This document shows positions 1 to 8,858 of a DNA stretch of 32,632 nt, piece by piece (position 1 is the stretch's first letter; each line of letters starts with the position of its first letter). The notes below the pieces were generated by a model that was not told where the DNA came from, did no database searches, and saw nothing but the letters and a program-made list of their open reading frames with translations. The stretch spans positions 1-32,632 of the forward strand of contig JABEVF010000155.1 in NCBI GenBank assembly GCA_013043965.1, in the 5' to 3' direction. This DNA comes from Gallionella sp. Its GTDB lineage: Bacteria; Pseudomonadota; Gammaproteobacteria; Burkholderiales; Gallionellaceae. Made by a program: the position numbers and the translations under genes.

Positions 1-1
1 G

Positions 2-757
2 TCCGGGCCGCGCCGCGCTTATGCGGGTGCGGCGCGCGACTATGTGCTCGGCGTGCGCATGATGGATGGCAAGGGCGGCGTGTTGAATTTCGGCGGACAG
101 GTGATGAAGAATGTCGCGGGTTACGACGTGTCGCGCTTGCTGGCCGGGTCGCTAGGCACGTTGGGGTTGCTGCTGGACGTGTCGCTGAAAGTGTTGCCGT
201 TGCCTGCCGAAGAGTTGACGCTGCGTTTCGAGAGGAACGAGAGCGACGCAATCGCTGCGATGAATCACTGGGCAATGCTGCCGCTGTCGCTGTCCGCCAC
301 TTGCTATCACGACGGTGTGCTGACCGTGCGCTTGTCCGGCGCGCCCGCTGCCGTGCGCTCGGTGCGGCAAAAACTCGGCGGCGACATCGTGGAGCATGCG
401 CAAGATTTTTGGCGTGGCGTGCGCGAACAACAGCATGCGTTTTTTCAGGACGGCGCATCGCTGTGGCGGCTCGCTCTTCCCTCCACCGCGCCCGCCGTGC
501 CGGGGCGGCAGATGATAGAGTGGGGCGGTGCGGTGCGCTGGCTGGTGAGCGATGTCTCCGCTGCAAGCCTGCGTGAGCGCGTCGCCGCGCTCGGTGGCAA
601 GGCGACCTTGTTCCGCAGCGTGGAAGCGAGCCCGGAAGCGAACTGGGAGCCGTTCCATCCGCTGTCGCCTGCGGTGTTGCAAGTGCATCAACGCTTGAAG
701 CGATCTTTCGATCCGCACAGCATCTTCAATCCCGGCCGTATGTACCCAGAGCTCTAA
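2..757 (+). CDS. glcE: Glycolate oxidase FAD-binding subunit GlcE (5' end missing)
   Basis: The open frame runs in from the left edge and ends with TAA at 755-757, so only the C-terminal 251 residues or so are visible. Near the start it carries SGPRRAYAGAARDYVLGV and GGQVMKNVAGYDVSRL, typical of the FAD-binding PCMH-type domain of GlcE. The end, FDPHSIFNPGRMYPEL, is the usual C-terminus of this subunit family. GlcE works with GlcD and GlcF in membrane-associated oxidation of glycolate to glyoxylate. glcF follows after 5 nt, so the two are co-transcribed; glcD would be expected just outside the window. The first in-frame ATG (44) is internal and not a real start. Confidence 0.93.
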   Translation, partial: SGPRRAYAGAARDYVLGVRMMDGKGGVLNFGGQVMKNVAGYDVSRLLAGSLGTLGLLLDVSLKVLPLPAEELTLRFERNESDAIAAMNHWAMLPLSLSATCYHDGVLTVRLSGAPAAVRSVRQKLGGDIVEHAQDFWRGVREQQHAFFQDGASLWRLALPSTAPAVPGRQMIEWGGAVRWLVSDVSAASLRERVAALGGKATLFRSVEASPEANWEPFHPLSPAVLQVHQRLKRSFDPHSIFNPGRMYPEL

Positions 758-762
758 TTACT

Positions 763-1989
763 ATGCAAACCAATCTCATCGAGTCTTACAAAAACACCGC
801 CGATGGACTGGAGGCGGAATCCATCTTGCGCGCCTGCGTGCATTGCGGATTCTGCACCGCCACTTGCCCGACCTACCAACTGCTGGGAAACGAGCTGGAC
901 AGCCCGCGCGGACGTATCTATCTGATCAAGGAGATGCTGGAAGGAGCAGCGGTGACGGGCAAAACCATGCTGCATCTGGATCGTTGCCTCACCTGCCGCT
1001 CTTGCGAGACCACGTGCCCGTCGGGTGTGCAATATGGCCGTTTGGTGGATATCGGCCGCGCCATCGCGGAACAGAAGACGCAGCGCAGCCTGGCGCAAAC
1101 CGTGCAGCGCGGGCTGTTGCGTGCGGTGCTGCCGCGCACCGCCGTGTTCAACGCCTTGCTGGCGCTCGGGCGACTCTTGCGCCCGCTGCTGCCCGGTGGT
1201 TTGGCAAAGAAAATTCCGGTCGCACAACACACCAAGGCACGCCCGTCCGCCCGCCATGCCCGCAGCATGCTGGTGTTGGAAGGCTGTGTGCAACCCGGCC
1301 TCGCGCCTGCCACCAATGTCGCGGCGGCGCGCGTGCTCGACAGGCTGGGGATCACGCTGTTCAGCGCCAAGCAAGCCGGTTGCTGCGGCGCGGTCAGCTA
1401 TCACTTGAACGCTCATGCCGATGGCTTGGACTACATGCGCCGCAACATCGATGCCTGGTGGCCTTACGTGGAACAAGGCACGGAGGCGGTGGTGATGACG
1501 GCCAGCGGCTGCGGCGCGATGGTCAAGGAATACGGCCACCTGCTGCGCAATGATCCGGCCTATGCCGTTAAGGCGGCGCGCATTTCCGGGTTGACCCGCG
1601 ATTTGGGCGAGATACTCGCCGCCGAAAAAGACGGTTTGTCGCGCGTACTCGCGCCAGCCTCGCGCGGCAAGGTGGCGTTCCACGCGCCGTGCACCTTGCA
1701 GCACGGACAGAAAATAACTGGCGTGATCGAGGCGTTGCTGACCCAGACGGGCTACGAGCTGACCCAAGTGGCCGATAAGCACCTGTGTTGCGGTTCGGCG
1801 GGAACGTATTCGATCTTGCAGAAAGATTTGTCGCAACGGCTGCTGAACAACAAGCTGGAAGCGTTGCAAAACGGCAAGCCCGCGCAGATAGCCAGTGCCA
1901 ACATCGGCTGCCAGACGCACTTGCAAAGCGGCACCGACCTGCCGGTGCGCCACTGGATAGAGCTGTTGGACGATGCGCTCGCCGGATGA
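763..1989 (+). CDS. glcF: Glycolate oxidase iron-sulfur subunit GlcF
   Basis: This 408-residue protein has two N-terminal 4Fe-4S motifs: CVHCGFCTATCP (Cys25, 28, 31, 35) and CLTCRSCETTCP (Cys75, 78, 81, 85). Two CCG-type cysteine-rich domains follow (QAGCCGAV in the middle, HLCCGSAG near residue 345), the layout of GlcF and related heterodisulfide-reductase-like subunits. It passes electrons from the GlcD/GlcE flavoprotein towards the quinone pool. The ATG at 763 lies 5 nt after the glcE stop and the length is normal for the family. No frameshift or missing cysteine was seen. Confidence 0.95.
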   Translation: MQTNLIESYKNTADGLEAESILRACVHCGFCTATCPTYQLLGNELDSPRGRIYLIKEMLEGAAVTGKTMLHLDRCLTCRSCETTCPSGVQYGRLVDIGRAIAEQKTQRSLAQTVQRGLLRAVLPRTAVFNALLALGRLLRPLLPGGLAKKIPVAQHTKARPSARHARSMLVLEGCVQPGLAPATNVAAARVLDRLGITLFSAKQAGCCGAVSYHLNAHADGLDYMRRNIDAWWPYVEQGTEAVVMTASGCGAMVKEYGHLLRNDPAYAVKAARISGLTRDLGEILAAEKDGLSRVLAPASRGKVAFHAPCTLQHGQKITGVIEALLTQTGYELTQVADKHLCCGSAGTYSILQKDLSQRLLNNKLEALQNGKPAQIASANIGCQTHLQSGTDLPVRHWIELLDDALAG

Positions 1990-2128
1990 GAAACCCGAAA
2001 GAAGCGGGCGCGGTATTGTGATATTCTTTTCTCGAGTGGCGCGCGGCGCGCATCATTTGAGTGACGGCTGGTGAGTTCCACCGCCCGTGCGCGACCGGCC
2101 ATTTAATCTTTTTCGGAGTTCTAGTTCC

Positions 2129-2341
2129 ATGGGGCGTTTATTCTTTCTCATCGCGGTTGCGGTCGTGGTCTACCTGCTAATCAAATCCTTTCGCCGCAAC
2201 ACGCCCCGCCAGAACGACACGGTGACCGAGAATATGGTGCGTTGCGCGCAATGCGGTGTGCATCTGCCCCAGGGTGAGAGTGTGCAGGCCGAGGGTGAAA
2301 ATTTCTGTTGCGCGGCACATCGCGATGCGTATCGCAAATAA
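2129..2341 (+). CDS. PP0621-type small membrane-anchored zinc-ribbon-like protein
   Basis: This is a 70-residue protein. One hydrophobic N-terminal helix (MGRLFFLIAVAVVVYLLIKS) is followed by a basic linker and a small cysteine cluster, CAQC at 39-42 and CC at 60-61 with His64, which could bind a metal. The start chosen is ATG 2129, because GGAG at 2115-2118 lies 10 nt upstream and the membrane helix begins there; a longer in-frame reading from 2087 would add an unlikely arginine-rich leader. Proteins of this kind commonly sit directly before pilS-like kinases in betaproteobacteria, as here (pilS starts 21 nt later). Molecular function is unknown. Confidence 0.8.
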   Translation: MGRLFFLIAVAVVVYLLIKSFRRNTPRQNDTVTENMVRCAQCGVHLPQGESVQAEGENFCCAAHRDAYRK

Positions 2342-2362
2342 TTTTGTCGCGGCCAGCGCGGA

Positions 2363-3952
2363 ATGATGTTGCCTCTTTCTCCTGAAAACCACCCGGTCGA
2401 CTTTTGGCGCTCGCTGCGCTACTACAACATCTATCGTCTCGCCTTGGCTTTGCTGTTCGTGATGCTGGGCGGGCTGGTGGGCCAGAAGCTGTCACTGGGG
2501 GCTTATAACTTGCTGCTGTTTTTCTCGGCAAGCGTGGTTTATCTCGTGGCCGCCCTGCTGTCTTTCGTTTTGCTGCGCATGCGCAAGCCCAGGTTCGCTT
2601 TGCAGCTGGCCTTGCAGGTGTGCGGCGACATCGTTTTTTTTCCGATACTTTCCTATGCCAGCGGCGGCATGCAAAGCAATGTCGGGCTGCTGCTGCTGAT
2701 CTCGCTTGCCGCCGCCGGCCTGATTAGCCGGGGCAGAATCACCCTGTTCTTCGCCTCGCTGGCGAGTATCTCCACGCTGTTGGCGCAAGCTTTTGCCGTG
2801 CTGCATGACGATGCCCCGGTCTCCCAGTTCGTGCAAGTGGGGATGCAATGCATGGCTTATTTTGCGGTTGCATGGATGGCGCATAGCCTCGCGAAATACG
2901 CCGTGGACAGCCAAATGCTGGCGCAGCGTCGCGGCCGGGATCTGATCAGCATGTCGGAAGCCAACCGCCTGGTGATGCGCGACATGCAAGACGGGATACT
3001 GGTGGTCGATGCGCACGGTGTGATCATGCAGACGAATCCCAGCGCCGCGCGGCTGTTGCGTCATACCCCGATATCGGGCGAGCTCTTGTCCGCGACTTTC
3101 CCTATGTTGTTCGGGCAGTACGCGATATGGAAACAGAACGGCACGACGCGTCGCGACACCTTGCAGCTGGATGTGGGGATGCAGGCGCGCCTGCGTTTTG
3201 TGGCGGTGGAGCGCGATGCCGCACATGGCGCGGTGATCTTTCTGGAAGACATGCAGCGCGTGCAGGCGGAGGCGCAGCAAATCAAGCTGGCCGCGTTGGG
3301 CCGCTTGACCGCCAATATCGCGCATGAAGTGCGCAATCCCTTGTCGGCGATCAGCTACGCCACCGAGTTGATGCAAGAAGGGGCGGTTGATGTACAGCAG
3401 CAACGCTTGTTGCAGATCGTGCTGGACAACACGCAACGTATCAACCAGATCGTGCAGGACGTGATGCAGCTCAACCGGCGTGACCGCGCACAGCCCGAAC
3501 GATTCGATTTGCACGAGCTGCTGGTGACGTTCGTCGATGAGTTCAACCGTGCCGAGCGACTCGATCCCGGCATGCTGGTGTTGTTGGCGGCCGGGGAGCA
3601 TGCGGTGGATTTTGATCGCGGGCATTTGCGCCAGGTGCTGTGGAATCTGTGCGGCAACGCCGTGCGTTACGGGCGGCGCAAGCCGGGTAGTTTGATGTTG
3701 ATCGTGGGGCGCGAGGAGGGCGCGGTGGTGCTGGATATGCAGGATGACGGCCCCGGTATTTCGGCCGAGCATAGTGCCAGACTATTCGAGCCCTTCTTCA
3801 CCACGGCGGCGCAGGGCACGGGCCTGGGTCTGTATATCGCGAAGGAATTGTGCGATGTTAATGGCGCGCAGCTGCACTATCGCCCGCGCTTGGGGCATCG
3901 CGGGGCATGCTTCCGCATCACGTTTGGAGGGTCGAATGAGCATGGCGAATAA
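2363..3952 (+). CDS. pilS: Sensor histidine kinase, PilS-like
   Basis: The 529-residue kinase has about six hydrophobic segments between residues 22 and 175, then a PAS-like region (about 200-295). The kinase core follows: H-box IAHEVRNPLSA with phospho-acceptor His321, N-box NLCGNAVRYG (Asn432), G1 DDGPGI (461-466) and G2 GTGLGL (485-490). The multi-pass N-terminus plus PAS, paired with a sigma-54 activator, matches PilS, which senses pilin level and controls type IV pilin transcription through PilR. Two ATGs (2363, 2366) are possible starts. The 3' end overlaps the regulator gene by 17 nt, suggesting translational coupling. The target pil genes are not in the window, so the PilS name rests on architecture and pairing. 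Confidence 0.85.
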   Translation: MMLPLSPENHPVDFWRSLRYYNIYRLALALLFVMLGGLVGQKLSLGAYNLLLFFSASVVYLVAALLSFVLLRMRKPRFALQLALQVCGDIVFFPILSYASGGMQSNVGLLLLISLAAAGLISRGRITLFFASLASISTLLAQAFAVLHDDAPVSQFVQVGMQCMAYFAVAWMAHSLAKYAVDSQMLAQRRGRDLISMSEANRLVMRDMQDGILVVDAHGVIMQTNPSAARLLRHTPISGELLSATFPMLFGQYAIWKQNGTTRRDTLQLDVGMQARLRFVAVERDAAHGAVIFLEDMQRVQAEAQQIKLAALGRLTANIAHEVRNPLSAISYATELMQEGAVDVQQQRLLQIVLDNTQRINQIVQDVMQLNRRDRAQPERFDLHELLVTFVDEFNRAERLDPGMLVLLAAGEHAVDFDRGHLRQVLWNLCGNAVRYGRRKPGSLMLIVGREEGAVVLDMQDDGPGISAEHSARLFEPFFTTAAQGTGLGLYIAKELCDVNGAQLHYRPRLGHRGACFRITFGGSNEHGE

Positions 3953-5306
3953 CAGAACAGGCAAGCCGCCACTCGTCTTGCTGGTGGATGACGAACCGGA
4001 CATACTCGAGCTGTTGGAGATGACCCTGCTCAAAATGGGGCTGCAAGTCGACAAGGCCGGCAATGTGCGGCAGGCTTTGGCCAAGTTGTCTGAACAGCGT
4101 TATGACTTGTGCCTGACCGATATGCGCATGCCGGACGGGGAGGGGCTGCAGATCGTGCGGTACATCGCTCAGCATAATCTGGATGTGCCGGTGGCGGTGA
4201 TCACCGCGCACGGCAATATGGAAAACGCCATCAGCGTGCTCAAGGCGGGCGCGTTCGATTATCTGGCCAAGCCCGTCGCGCTCGATCAGTTGCGCAGCCT
4301 GGTCAAGGCGGCATTGAGCCTGCCGCAATCCGCCGCGAGTGGCGACAAGATGCTGTTGGGACATTCGCCCGCCATGCAAAAGGTGCGCGATCTGATAGCG
4401 CGCGTCGCACGCAGCCAGGCCCCGGTGCATATCAGCGGCGAGTCCGGCAGCGGCAAGGAGCTGGCGGCGCGGTTGATTGTGCAAAGCGGGGCCAGGCGCG
4501 ACCAACCGTTGATCGCGGTGAACTGCGGCGCGATCCCGGAAAACCTGATGGAGAGCGAATTTTTCGGCTACAAGAAAGGTGCGTTCACCGGGGCGGACAA
4601 GGACCGGGACGGTTTCTTTCAGGCTGCCCACGGCGGAACCCTGTTCCTGGACGAGGTGGCCGACCTGCCTTTGGCTATGCAGGTGAAACTGCTGCGCGTC
4701 ATACAGGAAAAACGCGTGCGCAAGGTCGGCGCCACGGGCGAAGAGCCGGTCGACGTGCGCATTATCAGTGCCACGCATAACGACCTGGCCGAACGCGTCA
4801 GACAGGGAAAGTTCCGCCAGGATATGTATTACCGCCTGAATGTCATTCCGATACATATGCCGCCGCTGCGCGAGTTGCGCGAGGACATCGGCGAGATCGC
4901 CCGGCAAACACTGGATCGTTTGCGCGGCTCTTCCGCCGCCACTTTTTCCGAAGGGGCGTTGCGGGTGCTACGCGCTTACGCTTTCCCGGGTAATGTGCGC
5001 GAATTGGAGAATGTCCTCGAGCGCGCGCTTGCGTTGTGTTCGGACGGGCTGATCACCGAACAGGATCTGCAGCTGGCACCCGTCGAGGCCGAGCAGGCGG
5101 CGACTGCCGTACCGGGTGGCAAGTATTCTCTGCCGGACTATCTCGATCAAGTCGAGCGGCAAGCCCTGTTGGCGGCATTGGAGCAGACACGCTTCAATCG
5201 CACCGCCGCCGCCAAGTTGTTGGGGCTGACCTTCCGCACCATGCGCTACCGTATGGAGCGACTCGGCATCAAAGCACCTGAAGGCCACGACGATGAGGAT
5301 AACTGA
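3936..5306 (+). CDS. pilR: Sigma-54-dependent response regulator, PilR-like
   Basis: This 456-residue NtrC-class activator has a receiver domain with acidic pair Asp18/Asp19, phospho-acceptor Asp62 in LTDMRMPDG and Lys112. The AAA+ domain follows, with Walker A GESGSGKE (168-175), the sigma-54-contacting GAFTGAD loop (215-221) and Walker B GTLFLDE (234-240). A Fis-type helix-turn-helix forms the C-terminus (FNRTAAAKLLGLTFRTMRYR). The ATG at 3936 (or 3942) is chosen because GGAGG at 3926-3930 precedes it and the receiver domain begins right after; the open frame extends upstream only as an out-of-frame reading of the kinase. It overlaps pilS by 17 nt and ampD by 14 nt. It probably activates type IV pilus genes from -24/-12 promoters. 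Confidence 0.9.
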   Translation: MSMANNRTGKPPLVLLVDDEPDILELLEMTLLKMGLQVDKAGNVRQALAKLSEQRYDLCLTDMRMPDGEGLQIVRYIAQHNLDVPVAVITAHGNMENAISVLKAGAFDYLAKPVALDQLRSLVKAALSLPQSAASGDKMLLGHSPAMQKVRDLIARVARSQAPVHISGESGSGKELAARLIVQSGARRDQPLIAVNCGAIPENLMESEFFGYKKGAFTGADKDRDGFFQAAHGGTLFLDEVADLPLAMQVKLLRVIQEKRVRKVGATGEEPVDVRIISATHNDLAERVRQGKFRQDMYYRLNVIPIHMPPLRELREDIGEIARQTLDRLRGSSAATFSEGALRVLRAYAFPGNVRELENVLERALALCSDGLITEQDLQLAPVEAEQAATAVPGGKYSLPDYLDQVERQALLAALEQTRFNRTAAAKLLGLTFRTMRYRMERLGIKAPEGHDDEDN

Positions 5307-5826
5307 ACAAGGCTGGTTGACGGGGGCAGAACATGTCCTCTCGCCCAACTGCGACGAGCGGCCGGCCGGGGAGGTCTCATTGCTGGTGATACACAACATC
5401 AGTCTGCCGCCCGACCAGTTCGGCGGCGATGGCGTGCAGCGCCTGTTCACCAATACGCTGGATCCCAGCGAGCATCCCTACTATCAAACCATCGCCGGGC
5501 TGAAAGTCTCCGCGCATTTCTTTATCCGCCGCGACGGGCATCTCATCCAGTTCGTCTCCTGTTCGCAGCGCGCCTGGCATGCCGGGGCGTCTTGTTGGCA
5601 GGGTGCGCATCGCTGTAACGACTACTCGATAGGGATAGAGCTGGAGGGTAGTGACTGCACCCCTTTCACCGATGACCAATACGCGGTGTTGCGGCAGCTG
5701 ACCCGGGCCTTGCGTACCCGTTACGCCTTGCGCGGTATCGCCGGACATAGCGATATCGCGCCGCAGCGCAAGACCGATCCGGGCCCGTATTTTGACTGGC
5801 TGCGCTACCTCACCAGCCTGTCCTGA
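5293..5826 (+). CDS. ampD: 1,6-anhydro-N-acetylmuramyl-L-alanine amidase AmpD
   Basis: A 177-residue zinc amidase of the AmpD (amidase_2) family that cleaves the peptide from anhydro-muropeptides in the cytoplasm during cell-wall recycling. The zinc ligands are visible: His34 (LLVIHNISLPP), His152 (GHSDIAP) and Asp162 (KTDPGPYFDW). Glu117 (IGIELEGSD) and Lys160 match the catalytic positions of the family. No signal peptide is present, as expected for cytosolic AmpD. The start overlaps the end of pilR by 14 nt, so the amidase is very probably translated from the pilSR message. A terminator follows at 5848. Confidence 0.94.
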   Translation: MRITEQGWLTGAEHVLSPNCDERPAGEVSLLVIHNISLPPDQFGGDGVQRLFTNTLDPSEHPYYQTIAGLKVSAHFFIRRDGHLIQFVSCSQRAWHAGASCWQGAHRCNDYSIGIELEGSDCTPFTDDQYAVLRQLTRALRTRYALRGIAGHSDIAPQRKTDPGPYFDWLRYLTSLS

Positions 5827-5847
5827 ATAAAATTCCATGCGTAATAA

Positions 5848-5877
5848 ACGACCTAATTATCTAGGCCGTTTTTTTTC
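5848..5877 (+). terminator. Rho-independent terminator after ampD
   Basis: An 8-nt arm ACGACCTA (5848-5855) faces TAGGCCGT (5862-5869) across a 6-nt loop, with one A/C mismatch, and is followed by a run of eight T (5869-5876). It closes the pilSR-ampD unit just before the nrdA promoter. Confidence 0.8.
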
Positions 5878-5905
5878 TTGCTAAATTCCCGTTAGACACT
5901 ACAAT
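5878..5905 (+). promoter_or_regulatory. Predicted sigma-70 promoter of nrdAB
   Basis: TTGCTA at 5878-5883 (-35) and TACAAT at 5900-5905 (-10) are separated by 16 nt. Transcription would start near 5912, giving a leader of about 85 nt. The -10 element lies inside the first NrdR box, as expected for a repressible promoter. This is a prediction from sequence only. Confidence 0.55.
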
Positions 5906-5942
5906 TAGCGCGCCAACTGATAAAAAATACTATATGTAGTGG
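5896..5942 (+). promoter_or_regulatory. Pair of NrdR boxes upstream of nrdA
   Basis: The known NrdR-box consensus is ACACTATATATAGTGT. ATACTATATGTAGTGG at 5927-5942 matches it at 13 of 16 positions, and ACACTACAATTAGCGC at 5896-5911 at 11 of 16. The boxes are 31 bp apart start to start, about three helical turns, the spacing usual for NrdR tandem sites. The upstream box covers the predicted -10 element, so binding would block RNA polymerase. NrdR itself is not encoded in the window. Confidence 0.75.
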
Positions 5943-5996
5943 TTTTATATTCTCAGTGCCCAATTCAATACCAGCCAAATTCATAGGGAGAAGCAC

Positions 5997-8858
5997 ATGC
6001 AGCAAGCCGCTACCGATAGCGTTTCATCCTCTCCAATACAGACCAAGAACATGTCCGATTCCATTATTACCTCCGCTGCGCCTTCCGCTCAATTCGACCA
6101 ATACAAAGTGATACGCCGCAATGGTGCGGTAGTGCCGTTCGAGCCATCCAAGATCGCAGTCGCCCTGACCAAGGCATTCATTGCGGTGGGCGGTGGTCAC
6201 GGTGCGGCCTCGGCGCGCGTGCGCGAGATGGTCGAGCTGCTGACTTCGGGTGTGGTGAGTGCCATGCTGCGTCGCATGCCGCACGGCGGCACGATGCATA
6301 TCGAAGATATCCAGGATCAGGTCGAGCTGGGTCTGATGCGTTCGGGTGAGCATGACGTGGCCCGCGCTTACGTGTTGTATCGCGAGGAGCGTTCCCGCTC
6401 CCGCGTGAAGTCAAAGAACTTTGAGCCGGTGCATGTCATCAATGTAAAGCATGCCGACGGTTCGCTGCACCCGCTGGATCTGGACCGCCTGTCGTCGCTG
6501 GTGCAGTCCGCCTGTGTGGGCTTGGGCGATGCGGTGAATGCCGATGTGGTCATTAAATCGACGCTCAAAGATCTGTACGACGGCGTGCCCCAGCATGAGG
6601 TGGGCAAGTGCCTGATCTTGTCGGCTCGTTCCCTGATCGAGAAGGAGCCGGCTTACGATTTTGTGACGGCCCGTTTGCTGCTGAATAGTTTTTGCAGCGA
6701 GGTGCTGGATGAAGATGTGGCGCAAGCGGATATGTCCACACGTTATGCCGAGTACTTCCCGAAATTCATCAAGCAAGGGATAGCCGCCGATTTGCTGGAT
6801 GCGCGTTTGGCGCAATTCGACTTGCAGCGTCTGGGCAAGGAGCTGGACGCGCAACGCGATTTGCAGTTCGGCTATCTGGGTTTGCAAACTTTGTATGACC
6901 GCTATTTTTTGCACATCAGCGAAAAGCGTATCGAGCTGCCGCAGGCGTTCTTCATGCGCGTCGCGATGGGTTTGGCGTTGAGCGAGATCGACAGGGAAGC
7001 GCGCGCGGTGGAATTCTATCGCCTGCTGTCCAGTTTTGATTTCATGAGCTCCACGCCGACCCTGTTTAATTCCGGCACGCAGCGTTCGCAATTGTCCTCC
7101 TGCTACCTGACCACGGTGGCGGACGATCTGGACGGCATCTACGAAGCTATCAAGGAAAACGCGCTGCTTGCGAAATATGCGGGCGGCCTGGGTAACGACT
7201 GGACGCCGGTGCGCGCGCTGGGCGCGCATATCAAGGGAACCAACGGGCAGTCGCAGGGCGTGGTGCCGTTTCTGAAGGTGGTGAACGATACGGCCGTGGC
7301 GGTGAACCAGGGAGGCAAGCGCAAGGGCGCGGTGTGCGCCTACCTGGAAACCTGGCATCTGGATATCGAGGAATTCCTGGATCTGCGCAAGAACACCGGC
7401 GATGACCGCCGCCGCACCCACGATATGAACACCGCGAACTGGATCCCAGACCTGTTCATGAAGCGCGTCATGGAAGGCGGCGAATGGACCTTGTTTTCGC
7501 CGAATGACACGCTCGACCTGCACGATAAGTTCGGCGCGGACTTCGAGCGCGCTTACTCGGGTTATGAGGCCAAAGCGGCCAACGGCGAGCTGAAATTGTT
7601 CAAAAAGGTCCAGGCCGCAGGGCTATGGCGCAAGATGCTCACCATGTTGTTCGAGACCGGCCATCCGTGGATCACCTTCAAGGACCCGTGCAACATCCGT
7701 TCGCCGCAGCAACACGTCGGCGTGGTGCACAGCTCCAATCTGTGCACCGAGATCACACTCAATACCAATGAAAACGAGATCGCGGTATGCAATCTGGGCT
7801 CGGTGAATCTGGCGGCGCATTTGTATCCGCGCGGGCATGAGAAGTTCGGCCAGCTGGATCACGAAAAGCTGCGTCGCACCATCAACACCGCGATGCGCAT
7901 GCTGGACAACGTCATCGACATCAATTATTACGCGGTGGCCAAGGCGCGCAATTCCAACCTCAAGCACCGTCCGGTGGGGCTGGGCATCATGGGTTTTCAG
8001 GATTGCCTGCACGAATTGCGCATCCCTTATGCTTCGGCCGCGGCGGTGGAATTCGCCGACCGTTCCATGGAGGCCGTGTGCTATTTCGCATACTGGGCAT
8101 CCACCGAATTGGCCGAACAGCGCGGCCGCTACGCGAGCTATCGCGGCAGCCTGTGGGATCGGGGCATCCTGCCCCAGGACACGCTGGATATGTTGCGCGC
8201 CGAGCGCGGCGGCTATGTGGAAGTGGATACCTCGGTGAGCATGGATTGGGATGCCTTGCGCGCCAGAATCAAGCAGTTTGGCATGCGCAACTCCAATTGC
8301 GTGGCCATCGCGCCGACCGCGACCATCTCAAACATCATCGGCGTGTCGGCATGTATCGAACCGACTTACCAGAATATTTTCGTGAAATCGAACCTGTCCG
8401 GCGAGTTCACCGTGATCAACGAGCATCTGGTACGCGACCTCAAGCAGCTCGGCCTGTGGGACGAGGTGATGATCGCCGACCTGAAGTATTTTGACGGGAC
8501 GCTGGCAAAAATCGACCGCATCCCCGCCGAGCTGCGTACTTTGTACGCCACCGCGTTCGAGGTTGAGCCGAGCTGGCTGATCGAGGCGGCTTCGCGTCGC
8601 CAGAAGTGGATAGACCAGGCGCAGTCGCTGAATATCTATATGGCGGGTGTGTCGGGCCGCAAGCTCGATGAGACGTACAAGCTGGCCTGGCTGCGCGGTT
8701 TGAAAACCACCTACTACCTGCGTACTTTGGGGGCGACCTCGGCGGAAAAATCGACCGGCAAGGCGGGTGCGTTGAATGCCGTACCGACGACCGGCGGCGT
8801 AGTGGAAGAAACCCAGTTCTGCTCGATTGACAATCCTGAGTGCGAAGCATGTCAGTGA
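5997..8858 (+). CDS. nrdA: Class Ia ribonucleoside-diphosphate reductase, alpha subunit
   Basis: This 953-residue NrdA reduces NDPs to dNDPs with the NrdB radical subunit. Two ATP-cone domains lie in tandem (about 35-130 and 146-235), longer than the single cone of the E. coli enzyme. Catalytic residues are in place: redox pair Cys369 (SSCYL) and Cys598 (AVCNLGS), thiyl Cys583 in NLCTEITL with Asn581 and Glu585, radical-transfer tyrosines 906-907 (TTYYLRT), and the swinging C-terminal pair Cys949/Cys952 in CEACQ. AGGGAG about 6 nt upstream supports ATG 5997; an in-frame ATG at 6051 is less likely. The TGA stop is followed by C, a leaky context, and the frame stays open for 37 more codons to a second NPECEACQ tail (8946-8972). 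Confidence 0.97.
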   Translation: MQQAATDSVSSSPIQTKNMSDSIITSAAPSAQFDQYKVIRRNGAVVPFEPSKIAVALTKAFIAVGGGHGAASARVREMVELLTSGVVSAMLRRMPHGGTMHIEDIQDQVELGLMRSGEHDVARAYVLYREERSRSRVKSKNFEPVHVINVKHADGSLHPLDLDRLSSLVQSACVGLGDAVNADVVIKSTLKDLYDGVPQHEVGKCLILSARSLIEKEPAYDFVTARLLLNSFCSEVLDEDVAQADMSTRYAEYFPKFIKQGIAADLLDARLAQFDLQRLGKELDAQRDLQFGYLGLQTLYDRYFLHISEKRIELPQAFFMRVAMGLALSEIDREARAVEFYRLLSSFDFMSSTPTLFNSGTQRSQLSSCYLTTVADDLDGIYEAIKENALLAKYAGGLGNDWTPVRALGAHIKGTNGQSQGVVPFLKVVNDTAVAVNQGGKRKGAVCAYLETWHLDIEEFLDLRKNTGDDRRRTHDMNTANWIPDLFMKRVMEGGEWTLFSPNDTLDLHDKFGADFERAYSGYEAKAANGELKLFKKVQAAGLWRKMLTMLFETGHPWITFKDPCNIRSPQQHVGVVHSSNLCTEITLNTNENEIAVCNLGSVNLAAHLYPRGHEKFGQLDHEKLRRTINTAMRMLDNVIDINYYAVAKARNSNLKHRPVGLGIMGFQDCLHELRIPYASAAAVEFADRSMEAVCYFAYWASTELAEQRGRYASYRGSLWDRGILPQDTLDMLRAERGGYVEVDTSVSMDWDALRARIKQFGMRNSNCVAIAPTATISNIIGVSACIEPTYQNIFVKSNLSGEFTVINEHLVRDLKQLGLWDEVMIADLKYFDGTLAKIDRIPAELRTLYATAFEVEPSWLIEAASRRQKWIDQAQSLNIYMAGVSGRKLDETYKLAWLRGLKTTYYLRTLGATSAEKSTGKAGALNAVPTTGGVVEETQFCSIDNPECEACQ

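Noticed and set aside
2492-3772. Long antisense open frame opposite the PilS-like kinase, and similar long frames opposite other genes
   Set aside because: They are by-products of G+C-rich codon use: His/Gln/Arg-rich translations, no domains, and complete overlap with well-supported genes.
8856-8858. nrdA TGA as a selenocysteine codon
   Set aside because: The preceding CEACQ is already the normal NrdA C-terminus, the hairpin does not have the compact bacterial SECIS form, and no selenocysteine genes are in the window. Simple readthrough or a remnant is a better explanation.
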